In this document: piece after piece, positions 1-6,403 of the stretch
Position numbering within the stretch: position 1 is the first letter of the stretch
How the letters are laid out: every line of letters begins with the position of its first letter
From: JASHVB01 sp035486135
GTDB lineage: Bacteria > Pseudomonadota > Alphaproteobacteria > Acetobacterales > Acetobacteraceae
Direction: 5' to 3'
Length of the DNA: 13,269 nucleotides
Assembly: GCA_035486135.1 (NCBI GenBank)
Contig: DATHNI010000281.1
Location: forward strand, 1-13,269
The notes under the pieces: model-generated
What the model saw: the letters and a program-made list of their open reading frames with translations, nothing else
Database searches by the model: none
What the model was told of the DNA's origin: nothing
Made by a program: the position numbers and the translations under genes

Positions 1-326
1 GCGCCGCCGGTGTCGCGCAGCGTGGTGAAGCCGCGCATCAGCATGGCGCGCATCGAGGCCGACGCTTTCGCCGACACCAGGGTGAGCGGCTGGTCCGAGA
101 GCAATCGGATATTCACCTCGGTGAGCACGACGTGGATGTGGGCGTCGATCAGCCCGGGCATCAGCGTGCGTCCGGCGAGGTCGATGCGCTGCGCCGCGGT
201 GCTGGTGATCGGGCGGTCGGCGACTTCGCGAACGATGCCGTCCTCGACGAGCACCTGCATGCCGTCGAGCAATTCATCGCGGCGGGGATCGAGCAATCGG
301 AGATTGTGAAACAGGAAGCTGGTCAT
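1..326 (-). CDS. Amidohydrolase family protein, N-terminal part (cut by window edge)
   Basis: The visible 108 residues begin MTSFLFHNLRLLDPRRDELL and show the small N-terminal beta-sandwich of metal-dependent amidohydrolases. The strand PGLIDAHIHV follows, carrying the first metal-binding HxH pair (H63, H65). The segment MLMRGFTTLRDTGG near the break is typical of the imidazolonepropionase-like/COG1228 branch, which hydrolyses C-N bonds of cyclic amides or X-Pro-type dipeptides using one or two metal ions. The rest of the barrel, with the remaining His and Asp ligands, lies beyond the left edge, so the substrate cannot be named. The ATG at 326 is chosen because it precedes the conserved first strand; the Shine-Dalgarno sequence upstream is weak. 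There is no signal peptide, so the protein is probably cytoplasmic. It lies downstream of pepN on the same strand but is separated from it by about 400 bases and a large palindrome, so co-transcription is doubtful. Confidence 0.85.
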   Translation of the reverse strand, partial: MTSFLFHNLRLLDPRRDELLDGMQVLVEDGIVREVADRPITSTAAQRIDLAGRTLMPGLIDAHIHVVLTEVNIRLLSDQPLTLVSAKASASMRAMLMRGFTTLRDTGG

Positions 327-401
327 GCTTGGGCTCACTGATGCGGACAGGACTGCATGCAGCCTAGGCCGGTGCGTGGGTGGGACCAACAGGGCCATCA
401 G

Positions 402-709
402 GTGAACGAAGCAAGGCCAGGGGCTTTGCCCTTGGACCCCACCAAGGGGCTCTGCCCCTTGGATCCCCGCCAAGGGCGGAGCCCTTGGAACCCTTTACTG
501 GAGAGGCTGGACGGGAGGGGGGATCGGGACCGATAGGGTTGCGGCTCGACCGACAATCGTCGGCCGAGCCGCAACCCTATCGGTCCCGGTCCCCCCTCCC
601 GTCCAGCCTCTCCAACGAATGGATTGCAAAGGCGCTGCCTTTGCTGGGGGTTCAGGGGGCAAAGCCCCCTGACGGGTCCAGGGCAGAGCCCTGGCCTTGC
701 TTCGCTCAC
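402..709. repeat. Nested palindromic intergenic element (about 300 bases)
   Basis: Two inner arms, 499-554 and 559-614, are inverted copies of each other over 56 bases with two mismatches and a 4-base loop (AATC). The flanks continue the symmetry imperfectly: the left flank begins GAACGAAGCAAGGCC and the right ends GGCCTTGCTTCGCTC. Each flank carries several small GC-rich hairpins, such as CCAAGGGGCTCTGCCCCTTGG at about 440-460 and CAGGGGGCAAAGCCCCCTG at 653-671. The element fills the gap between the pepN stop and the next minus-strand gene. RNA from either strand could fold into one very long hairpin, so a terminator or 3'-end role is likely. Long open frames run across it on both strands, but they are mirror images through the palindrome, are rich in Arg, Pro and Ser, and are not credible genes. 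No transposase or target-site duplication is evident. It may be a MITE-like or REP-like family; similar short hairpins are familiar in Rhodospirillales genomes. Confidence 0.9.
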
Positions 710-726
710 CCGATTGCCCTGTCGGC

Positions 727-3390
727 CTACGTCGCCAAACTCTTCGACACCATCTCGAATGTATTGCGCGTCAGCCCGGGCAATTCAAGAATCCGCCGCA
801 GCTCCTGCTGCATCAACGCCTGCCGCGCGGCATCGACACGCCGCCACTGTCCCAGCGGCGCCACCATCCGCGCCGCCACCTGCCCGTTGCGCGGATCGAG
901 CGCGATGATGGTATCCGCGAGGAACCGGTATCCCTCGCCGGACCCGTCATGGAACCGCACCGGATTGCCCCCGGCGAAGCTGCCGACCAGCGCGCGCACC
1001 CGGTTGGGATTGCGCAAATCGAAGTCGGGATGTTCCGACAGCGCGCGCACCGCCTCCACCGTGCCGAGTTTCGACATCGCCTGGATGGCAAACCACTTGT
1101 CCAGCACAAGGTCCTCCTCATGCCACGCCTGGTAGAAGTTGTTCAGCGCTGCGGTGCGCTGCGGACAGTCGATCCCGCACAGCACGGACAGCGCCGCCAG
1201 CACATCGGTCATGTTCTTCCAGGTGTCGAACTGAGCCTTGGCCAGCGTCGCGCCATGGCGAGCATTCCCAGCCGCGATGTAGGCCAGGCAGACGTTGCGC
1301 AGCGAGCGCCGGCCGATCGATGCGCCATCGACCTCGTAGGGTCCGGCGTCGGTCAATTGCTCATACGTCGCCTGGAAGATCGGCAGGAGAAGCAAGCCGA
1401 TGGCGGCACGCGTGGCCTCGCGCACGGCGTGGATCGCGTCCGGATCCGCCACCGCCATCTGGTCGGCGAGGAACGTTTCGCTCGGCAATATCAACGTTTC
1501 GGCGGCAAACGCCGCATCGCCGCCGGCACCCAACGTCGTGGCCGCCGCGAAGATGATGCCTTCCGGCGTCTCGAGCGATTGTTCGCCCCGCTGCCAGCGC
1601 TCGATCTGGGCGAGCAAGACCTGCGTGGCGTATTGCTGGCCAGACTCCCAACGCACGAACGCGTCCGTGTCGTGCGCCGCGAGGAAACGTAACGTGTCCT
1701 GCGACACGCCCGACAGCTTCACCGGCGCCGAAAATCCGCGCAGCAACGACGCCGTCGGCGCCGCGGTCACATCCTCAAACACGAAGCGATGTTCCGCATC
1801 GTTCAGCAGCAGCACGCGCGTGCCGGGCTGCGCGGCGGGCTCGCCCTCCAGCCGCGTTGGCAATTCCGAGCCGTCGTCGGACAGCAATCCCATTGCCACC
1901 GGAATCACCACCGGCTGCTTGTCCGGCTGCCCTGGCGTCGGCGCCGTGCGTTGCCGCAGCGTCAGCGTGTAGCGTTGCGCCACCGGGTCATAGGCGTCCT
2001 CGACCGCCAGTTCCGGCGTGCCCGCCTGGTGATACCAGAGCTTGAACGCGCCAAGATCGACGCCCGACGCGTCCTGCATCGCCGCGACGAAATCGTCGAT
2101 CGTCACGGCATGGTTGTCGTGCCGGGCGAAGTACAGATCCATGCCGCGACGGAACGCCTCGCGTCCGATGATGGTGGCCATCATGCGGATCACCTCGGCG
2201 CCCTTCTGGTACACGGTCGCGGTGTAGAAATTGTCGATCGCCATGTAGCTTTGCGGCTGCACCGGATGCGCCAGCGGTCCGGCATCCTCGCGGAACTGCC
2301 CCGCGCGCAGCGCACGCACGTCGCCGATCCGCTTCACCGCGCGGCTGCCCTGGTCGGCGGAGAATTCCTGGTCGCGATAGACCGTCAGGCCTTCCTTCAA
2401 CGACAACTGGAACCAGTCGCGGCAGGTGACGCGATTGCCCGTCCAGTTATGGAAATACTCGTGCGCGATGACCGACTCGATCCCAAGGAAATCGCTATCG
2501 GTCGCCGTCCCCGGCCGCGCCAGCACGTATTTCGTGTTGAAGACATTCAGTCCCTTGTTCTCCATCGCCCCCATGTTGAAGTCCGACACCGCGGCGATGT
2601 TGAACACGTCGAGGTCATATTCCAGCCCGAACACGTCCTCATCCCACTTCATCGCGGTCTTCAGCGAGAGCATGGCGTGGTCGCACCGATCCTCGTCGCC
2701 TTCGCGCACCCAGATGCCGAGTTCCACCCGACGGCCGGACCGCGTGGTGAAGCTATCCTTCACCGCGACCAGATCGCCGGCGACCAGGGCGAACAGATAG
2801 GATGGCTTGGGATGCGGATCGGTCCAGGTGATGCGATGCCGGCCGTCGCCGAGATCGGTCAACGCGCCCGGATTGCCATTCGACAGCAGCACCGGAACCC
2901 GCGCCCTGTCGGCGGTGATGGTGACGGTGTAGCGCGCCATCACGTCGGGCCGGTCCGGGAAATACGTGATCCGGCGGAACCCCTCCGCCTCGCACTGGGT
3001 GAAGAAACTGCCGTTGGAGACATACAGCCCGCTGAGTTCGGTGTTGTCCTTCGGCGCGATGCGCGTTTCCACCGCGAGTTCGCATTCATCCGGCATGTTG
3101 GGAATGATCAGCGCGCCGTCCTCAAGCTGATATTGGTTGTCGCCCAGCGTTTCGCCGTCGCGCGCCAGGCGCAGCAACGTCAGCGCCTCGCCGTCCAGCC
3201 GCAGCGGCGCATCCTTCGGCGCAGCGGGATTGCGGCGCAGTGTGAGCAATGAGGTGACGCGCGTGGCCGCCTCGTCGAGGCCGAAGGTCAGCGCAACGTG
3301 ATCGATCAGGAAGGGCGGCGGCTGATAGTCCGCGAGACGCACGCTACGCGGCGTCGCCTGGGCCGCGATGTTGCTGGCATCATGAGGCAT
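727..3390 (-). CDS. pepN: Aminopeptidase N (M1 family zinc metallopeptidase)
   Basis: This enzyme removes N-terminal residues from peptides in the cytoplasm, the last step of protein turnover. The 887-residue product matches the usual 870-890 of bacterial PepN. It shows the exopeptidase motif GAMEN at 274-278, the zinc motif HEYFH (H310, E311, H314) with the third ligand E333 eighteen residues on, and the catalytic Tyr within NFYTATVYQKG. The C-terminal half is the long helical DUF3458-type region of bacterial PepN. I start at the ATG at 3390 (MPHDASNIAAQ) because AAAGGTGGTGG lies just upstream. An in-frame TTG at 3432 would add 14 residues but lacks a ribosome site and runs into a tandem repeat. 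There is no signal peptide. The gene is monocistronic as far as visible: the element downstream is palindromic and the gene upstream diverges. No key residue is missing. Confidence 0.96.
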   Translation of the reverse strand: MPHDASNIAAQATPRSVRLADYQPPPFLIDHVALTFGLDEAATRVTSLLTLRRNPAAPKDAPLRLDGEALTLLRLARDGETLGDNQYQLEDGALIIPNMPDECELAVETRIAPKDNTELSGLYVSNGSFFTQCEAEGFRRITYFPDRPDVMARYTVTITADRARVPVLLSNGNPGALTDLGDGRHRITWTDPHPKPSYLFALVAGDLVAVKDSFTTRSGRRVELGIWVREGDEDRCDHAMLSLKTAMKWDEDVFGLEYDLDVFNIAAVSDFNMGAMENKGLNVFNTKYVLARPGTATDSDFLGIESVIAHEYFHNWTGNRVTCRDWFQLSLKEGLTVYRDQEFSADQGSRAVKRIGDVRALRAGQFREDAGPLAHPVQPQSYMAIDNFYTATVYQKGAEVIRMMATIIGREAFRRGMDLYFARHDNHAVTIDDFVAAMQDASGVDLGAFKLWYHQAGTPELAVEDAYDPVAQRYTLTLRQRTAPTPGQPDKQPVVIPVAMGLLSDDGSELPTRLEGEPAAQPGTRVLLLNDAEHRFVFEDVTAAPTASLLRGFSAPVKLSGVSQDTLRFLAAHDTDAFVRWESGQQYATQVLLAQIERWQRGEQSLETPEGIIFAAATTLGAGGDAAFAAETLILPSETFLADQMAVADPDAIHAVREATRAAIGLLLLPIFQATYEQLTDAGPYEVDGASIGRRSLRNVCLAYIAAGNARHGATLAKAQFDTWKNMTDVLAALSVLCGIDCPQRTAALNNFYQAWHEEDLVLDKWFAIQAMSKLGTVEAVRALSEHPDFDLRNPNRVRALVGSFAGGNPVRFHDGSGEGYRFLADTIIALDPRNGQVAARMVAPLGQWRRVDAARQALMQQELRRILELPGLTRNTFEMVSKSLAT

Positions 3391-3420
3391 TGCCACCACC
3401 TTTGCGATGTTTTGCCGTTG

Positions 3421-3450
3421 CGTTGGAACCAAACACGCTGGAACCCAACA
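3421..3450 (-). promoter_or_regulatory. Tandem 15-base repeat upstream of pepN (possible operator)
   Basis: Read on the pepN strand, two contiguous units occur, TGTTGGGTTCCAGCG and TGTTTGGTTCCAACG, identical at 13 of 15 positions. The second contains the inverted repeat TTGG-TT-CCAA. They lie 31-60 bases before the pepN ATG, where an operator or promoter would sit, and also within the intergenic space shared with the divergent amidase remnant. A regulatory role is inferred from position only; chance duplication is possible. Confidence 0.3.
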
Positions 3451-3555
3451 TTGGCCGATGCTGCCGATCTAGCGCAACCTGTCGCCGGCGCAACCGGCCG
3501 GGCTGTCAGCCGCGGATTGGCCGGCGGTCGATACCATGGAAACAGAGTGATCGGA

Positions 3556-3660
3556 ATGACGACGCCCGCCTATCGGACCGCAACCGATCTCGCGAGGGCG
3601 CTCGCCGCGCGAGACGTCTCGGCGGTCGAACTGGTGGACCAGGCGATCGCCGCCCGGGCC
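3556..3660 (+). pseudogene. Amidase, 5' stub of a deleted gene
   Basis: From the ATG at 3556 the frame reads MTTPAYRTATDLARALAARD and then SAVELVDQAIAAR. This is the standard N-terminus of amidase-signature enzymes (GatA-like), whose first helix reads T-A-x-x-L-A-x-x-L-x-x-x-x-x-S-x-x-E-L-V. In relatives this is followed by I-x-x-L-D-x-x-L-N-A and about 430 more residues, including the Ser-Ser-Lys triad. Here the similarity stops at about 3657. The frame then continues as antisense of the neighbouring VOC gene, whose stop codon is at 3683. The stub lost everything downstream, probably by a deletion that brought its start tail-to-tail with the VOC gene. Its start region, diverging from pepN, appears retained. 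The remnant is far too short for catalysis. Confidence 0.7.
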
Positions 3661-3682
3661 ATGACGGTCGGGGCGACCGGGA

Positions 3683-4123
3683 TCAACTTGCCTTCGGGCT
3701 CTTCGCGCGCGCCGCCTTCGCGGTGTTCTCGCCGTACTTCATGCCTTCCAGCTTCAGGCCGTCGGGGTCCAGGAAGAACACGGCATAGTAGTCATCGTAA
3801 TATTCGCCCGCCGGATCAACAATCTTGGCGTGCAGGTCGTCGCGCAAGAATGCCTGCAACTCGTCCACGTCCTTGCGGCTGCGCAACTGGAACGCGTAGT
3901 GGTGGAAGCCGACATCGCCGTTGCGGTACTTGTGCTGCCTGCCTTGCTCATCGGCGCGGCTGATCCAGAACCGGGTCTTGCCGTTGGTCCAGCCGATCAT
4001 GTCCTCGTACTCGTCGGAAATCTCGAAGCCGAGGAAGCTGAACAGCTTGCCGTAGAACGCCTTGGATTTGTCGTAGTCACTGACCCGGATCACCAAATGG
4101 TCAATGCCGACGACGCGTGCCAT
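3683..4123 (-). CDS. VOC-superfamily protein (glyoxalase/dioxygenase fold)
   Basis: The 146-residue protein is a single vicinal-oxygen-chelate domain of paired beta-alpha-beta-beta-beta modules. It begins VVGIDHLVIRVSDYDKSKAF with a likely metal ligand at H9. The second module has GFHHYAFQL (H74/H75), and the last strand, FFLDPDGLKLEGMKYG, carries E126. These positions are compatible with a metal-dependent lyase, isomerase or dioxygenase, but the subfamily and substrate cannot be read from sequence. The tail after residue 130 is Lys/Ala-rich and probably disordered. The ATG at 4123 is well supported by AAGGAG about eight bases upstream. It is the last gene of a minus-strand run and lies 66 bases after the SRPBCC stop, with a palindromic repeat in between. 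Confidence 0.85.
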   Translation of the reverse strand: MARVVGIDHLVIRVSDYDKSKAFYGKLFSFLGFEISDEYEDMIGWTNGKTRFWISRADEQGRQHKYRNGDVGFHHYAFQLRSRKDVDELQAFLRDDLHAKIVDPAGEYYDDYYAVFFLDPDGLKLEGMKYGENTAKAARAKSPKAS

Positions 4124-4161
4124 GGTATTGCTCCTTATTGGCAGGGGTGGGCCGGGAGCGT

Positions 4162-4253
4162 GCCGGCCCGATCACCCTCACCCTTGACGCTATCGCGTCT
4201 CGCCCCCCGGGCCAGGCGCCCGGGGGCATGCCTCTCCCGCAGGCGGGAGAGGT
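4162..4253. repeat. Palindromic interspersed repeat, copy 1 of the 'CTCTCCCGC' family
   Basis: The element joins CCGGCCCGATCACCCTCACCC at one end to the hairpin CCTCTCCCGC-AG-GCGGGAGAGG (4231-4252) at the other. Between them is a second strong hairpin of GCCCCCCGGGC and GCCCGGGGGC (4202-4227). The same end blocks recur in two copies at 7353-7504. It overlaps the 3' end of the SRPBCC gene and precedes the VOC gene. An mRNA-stabilising or attenuating role is plausible from structure but not shown. Confidence 0.85.
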
Positions 4254-4642
4254 GTTTCGAACCAGCGCTTCATCGGTTGGAAATAGTGATCCTGCCAGCC
4301 GCCGTCCTGATAACCCGTGTGCCCGTCTGGCACGTTGGTGTGGTGCAGGGTCACCAGAGTGCCGCCCTCGACCGGCGCCAGCAACACCTCGATCTGCGAA
4401 TCCGGGTCCGCGGCGATGAAGCGCGTCGTCCGCCACGACTGCACAATGCGCCGGCCCGGTTCAAGTACAAGGTTCCGGCCGCTGATATAGCCGTCCCACG
4501 CCGTGAATGCCCCGCCCTCGGCCGGCGACGCCGTCGCCTTGCCGCCGGTCATCCCGGAGTGGCCATCACTGTCCAGCCACGCATCGTAGATCTGCCGCGG
4601 CGTCGCCGGAATCGTAGCGTTCAGGGTGAAGCCAAATGGCAT
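4190..4642 (-). CDS. SRPBCC family protein (AHSA1/START-like) with repeat-derived C-terminus
   Basis: The 150-residue protein has the AHSA1/Bet v1-like helix-grip fold. The opening strand FTLNATIPATPRQIYDAWLD is the usual start of the family. G-G-x-F-x-x-W-D-G-Y-I-S-G-R-N follows at about 44-57, then VQSWRTTRF, and a late block of WQDHYFQPMKRWFE ends the domain at 129. Such proteins bind hydrophobic ligands or act as Hsp90-ATPase-activator homologues; no specific substrate is evident. From residue 130 on (TPLPPAGEACPRAPGPGGETR) every codon and the TAG stop come from the palindromic repeat at 4162-4253, so the original stop was probably lost or replaced. The ATG at 4642 has AGGGAGAG just upstream. 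It lies 25 bases after the quinone oxidoreductase stop on the same strand, so the two are likely co-transcribed. Confidence 0.85.
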   Translation of the reverse strand: MPFGFTLNATIPATPRQIYDAWLDSDGHSGMTGGKATASPAEGGAFTAWDGYISGRNLVLEPGRRIVQSWRTTRFIAADPDSQIEVLLAPVEGGTLVTLHHTNVPDGHTGYQDGGWQDHYFQPMKRWFETPLPPAGEACPRAPGPGGETR

Positions 4643-4667
4643 GACGCTCTCCCTGCGGGATCAGCCC

Positions 4668-5642
4668 CTACGGAATCAGCACAGTGCTACCGGTGGTCTT
4701 GCGGCTTTCCAGCGCGATATGCGCTGCCGCCGCATCTTTCAGCGGGAAGGTCTGGTTGACCTGGATCTTCACCGCCCCCTTCAGCACCACATCGAACAAG
4801 TCGGCCGCGGTCTTCTCCAGGTCGGCACGCTTCGCGGCATAGGTGGCGAGGCTCGGACGCGTCAGGTACAGGCTGCCCTTGGCCGCCAGCACACCGATAT
4901 CGACCGGCGGCACCGGGCCCGACGCGCTGCCGTAGCTCGCCATCAGACCCAGCGGCGCGAGGCAGTCGAGGCTGATCCCGAACGTATCCTTGCCGATGCT
5001 GTCATACACCACCGGCACCATGGCCCCACCCGTGATGCGCTTCACTTCCGCCACCAGGTCGCCGTAGCCAACCACCGTGTGCGCCGCGCCGTGCGCCTTC
5101 GCTATTTCCGCCTTCTCCTGGGTGGACACCACGCCGATCACCGTGGCGCCGAGATACTTGGCCCACTGGCACAGGATCAGCCCGACTCCGCCGGCCGCGG
5201 CATGCGCAACGATCGTGTCGCCCGGCTTCACCTCATACGTGCGCCGGAGCAGGTATTGCGCTGTCATGCCTTGCAGCATCATCGCGGCGGCGGTCTGGAA
5301 GTCGATGCCGTCGGGCAGCTTCACCAGGCGGTCAGCGGCGATCACCCGCGAGCCCGCATAGCCGCCGATCGCCCCGGCATAGGCCACCCGGTCGCCCGGC
5401 TGCACCAGCGTGACATTGGGTCCCACCGAGACGACGGTACCGGCACCCTCCTGGCCGATCACCAGCGGCATGCTGGGGGCCTTGTACTGGCCGGTGCGGA
5501 AATACACGTCGATGTAGTTAAGGCCGACCGCTTCCTGCTTGATCAGCGCCTCGCCCGGGCCTGGGTCCGGCGTGGGCACGTCCTCCCACTTCATTACCTC
5601 GGGGCCGCCGGGACTGTGGATGCGGATGGCCTTGGTCATCAT
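4668..5642 (-). CDS. qor: NADPH:quinone oxidoreductase (zeta-crystallin-like, medium-chain reductase family)
   Basis: This enzyme reduces quinones or similar electrophilic carbonyls with NADPH in the cytoplasm. The length of 324 residues matches E. coli Qor. Visible hallmarks are LNYIDVYFRTGQY (41-53), the quinone-oxidoreductase signature region GQEGAGTVVSVG (63-74), and the nucleotide-binding turn HAAAGGVGLILCQWAK (147-162) of the Rossmann domain. The structural-zinc cysteines of alcohol dehydrogenases are absent, as expected for this branch. The protein opens with two consecutive ATG codons (5642 and 5639). GGAG lies a few bases before the first, and its spacing would suit the second slightly better. 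The gene sits 55 bases after the alkyltransferase gene and 25 bases before the SRPBCC gene. With the VOC protein this suggests a group handling electrophilic or alkylating compounds, which is inference from context only. Confidence 0.93.
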   Translation of the reverse strand: MMTKAIRIHSPGGPEVMKWEDVPTPDPGPGEALIKQEAVGLNYIDVYFRTGQYKAPSMPLVIGQEGAGTVVSVGPNVTLVQPGDRVAYAGAIGGYAGSRVIAADRLVKLPDGIDFQTAAAMMLQGMTAQYLLRRTYEVKPGDTIVAHAAAGGVGLILCQWAKYLGATVIGVVSTQEKAEIAKAHGAAHTVVGYGDLVAEVKRITGGAMVPVVYDSIGKDTFGISLDCLAPLGLMASYGSASGPVPPVDIGVLAAKGSLYLTRPSLATYAAKRADLEKTAADLFDVVLKGAVKIQVNQTFPLKDAAAAHIALESRKTTGSTVLIP

Positions 5643-5697
5643 CGTTCTCCGTGGTGGCTTCGGGTCAGGTCCCGGGAAGCAGGGCGGCAGGTTGCCG

Positions 5698-6153
5698 TCA
5701 CAACAAGGTATCGCGCGCTTCGAGGGACAGCAGATAGCGCTTGGTTGTCAGGCCGTCGCCGCCGGAATAGCCGCCGAGATGCGTGCTGGCTACGACGCGA
5801 TGACACGGGATGATGATCGGGATCGGATTGCAGCCGTTCGCCTGGCCGACCGAGCGCGCGCTGCCCCCCGCCGCCGCGGCGATCGCGGCGTACGACCGTG
5901 TCTCGCCATAGGGGATCTCGCACAGCGCCTGCCAGACCCGGCGGCGGTACGGCGTGCCGGCGGGCGCCAGCGGCAGGTCGAAGCCGGTCAGCTCACCGTC
6001 GAAATAGGCGTGCAATTGTTCGCTGGCCCGTTGCAGCAGTGGCGTTTCGGCCTGCGCTCCGCTGCCCCATCCCCAGTCGAGCGCAACGATCGCGCCGTCC
6101 TCTTCCGAGACGGTGAGGTCACCAATCGGGGTATGCAAAGCGAGCTGGGGCAA
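5698..6153 (-). CDS. ogt: Methylated-DNA--protein-cysteine methyltransferase (O6-alkylguanine repair)
   Basis: This suicide repair protein transfers the alkyl group from O6-alkylguanine to its own cysteine. The active-site motif is NPIPIIIPCHRVV, and the nucleophile is C117 when counted from the TTG start. Upstream are the helix-turn-helix-like block RRRVWQALCEIPYGETRSYAAIA and GSARSVGQAN, which carries the arginine finger region. GGYSGGDGLTTKRYLLSLE follows the active site. No Ada-type N-terminal domain is present, so this is an Ogt-like single protein of about 152 residues. The start is uncertain: the frame has no ATG. I choose TTG at 6153 because the translation then begins MPQLALHTPIGDLTV, the normal family start, with GAGG about eleven bases upstream. 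A longer TTG start at 6285 would lie inside a hairpin repeat and add 44 unlike residues. The gene heads the minus-strand run of detoxification-type genes. Confidence 0.92.
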   Translation of the reverse strand: MPQLALHTPIGDLTVSEEDGAIVALDWGWGSGAQAETPLLQRASEQLHAYFDGELTGFDLPLAPAGTPYRRRVWQALCEIPYGETRSYAAIAAAAGGSARSVGQANGCNPIPIIIPCHRVVASTHLGGYSGGDGLTTKRYLLSLEARDTLL

Positions 6154-6242
6154 GCGATACCGGTCCTCAGATCCGGCCCGATGCGAGACCCCGCCGGGGG
6201 CGGCTGTCAAGAGAGCAACATGGACAGTGGTTTGGGTTGATA

Positions 6243-6303
6243 GGCTCCCCCTCCCCTCGAGAGCTTGGGCCGCGAGGCGGACCAAGACCGGGGGGAGGGA
6301 GCC
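6243..6303. repeat. Imperfect GC-rich hairpin between divergent genes
   Basis: GGCTCCCCCTCCCC at 6243-6256 pairs with GGGGGGAGGGAGCC at 6290-6303 with two mismatches. An inner stem CTTGG...CCAAG encloses CCGC...GCGG. It lies in the space between the divergently transcribed alkyltransferase and LLM oxidoreductase genes, which is unusual because the other palindromes here lie after stop codons. Function unknown. Confidence 0.6.
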
Positions 6304-6325
6304 CCACGCGGACCTCTCCCTCTAG

Positions 6326-6364
6326 AAGTGAGGGCAAGAAGTGGGGGCAAGAAGTAAGGGGCAG
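6326..6364 (+). repeat. Three tandem 13-base units upstream of the LLM oxidoreductase gene
   Basis: The units AAGTGAGGGCAAG, AAGTGGGGGCAAG and AAGTAAGGGGCAG follow one another without gaps and end 39 bases before the ATG at 6404. The first two differ at one position; the third has diverged more. Position suggests either an operator array or replication slippage in the 5' region. No promoter elements are obvious within it. Confidence 0.6.
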
Positions 6365-6403
6365 TCTATGATGTCCGGCCACGCAACGCCCTAGGAGACG
6401 CCC

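Noticed and set aside
402..709. Insertion sequence
   Set aside because: The inverted repeats are long and nearly touch each other, leaving no room for a transposase, and no target duplication is visible.
380..1135. A 251-codon open frame on the plus strand across the palindrome, and a 103-codon frame on the minus strand (398-709)
   Set aside because: Both are produced by the palindrome itself, share mirrored Arg/Pro/Ser-rich peptides, and the plus frame runs antisense into pepN. No ribosome site or known domain.
1789..3252. A 487-codon open frame antisense to pepN
   Set aside because: Its composition, rich in Arg, His and Gln, is that of an antisense shadow in a high-GC gene. pepN on the other strand has complete catalytic motifs.
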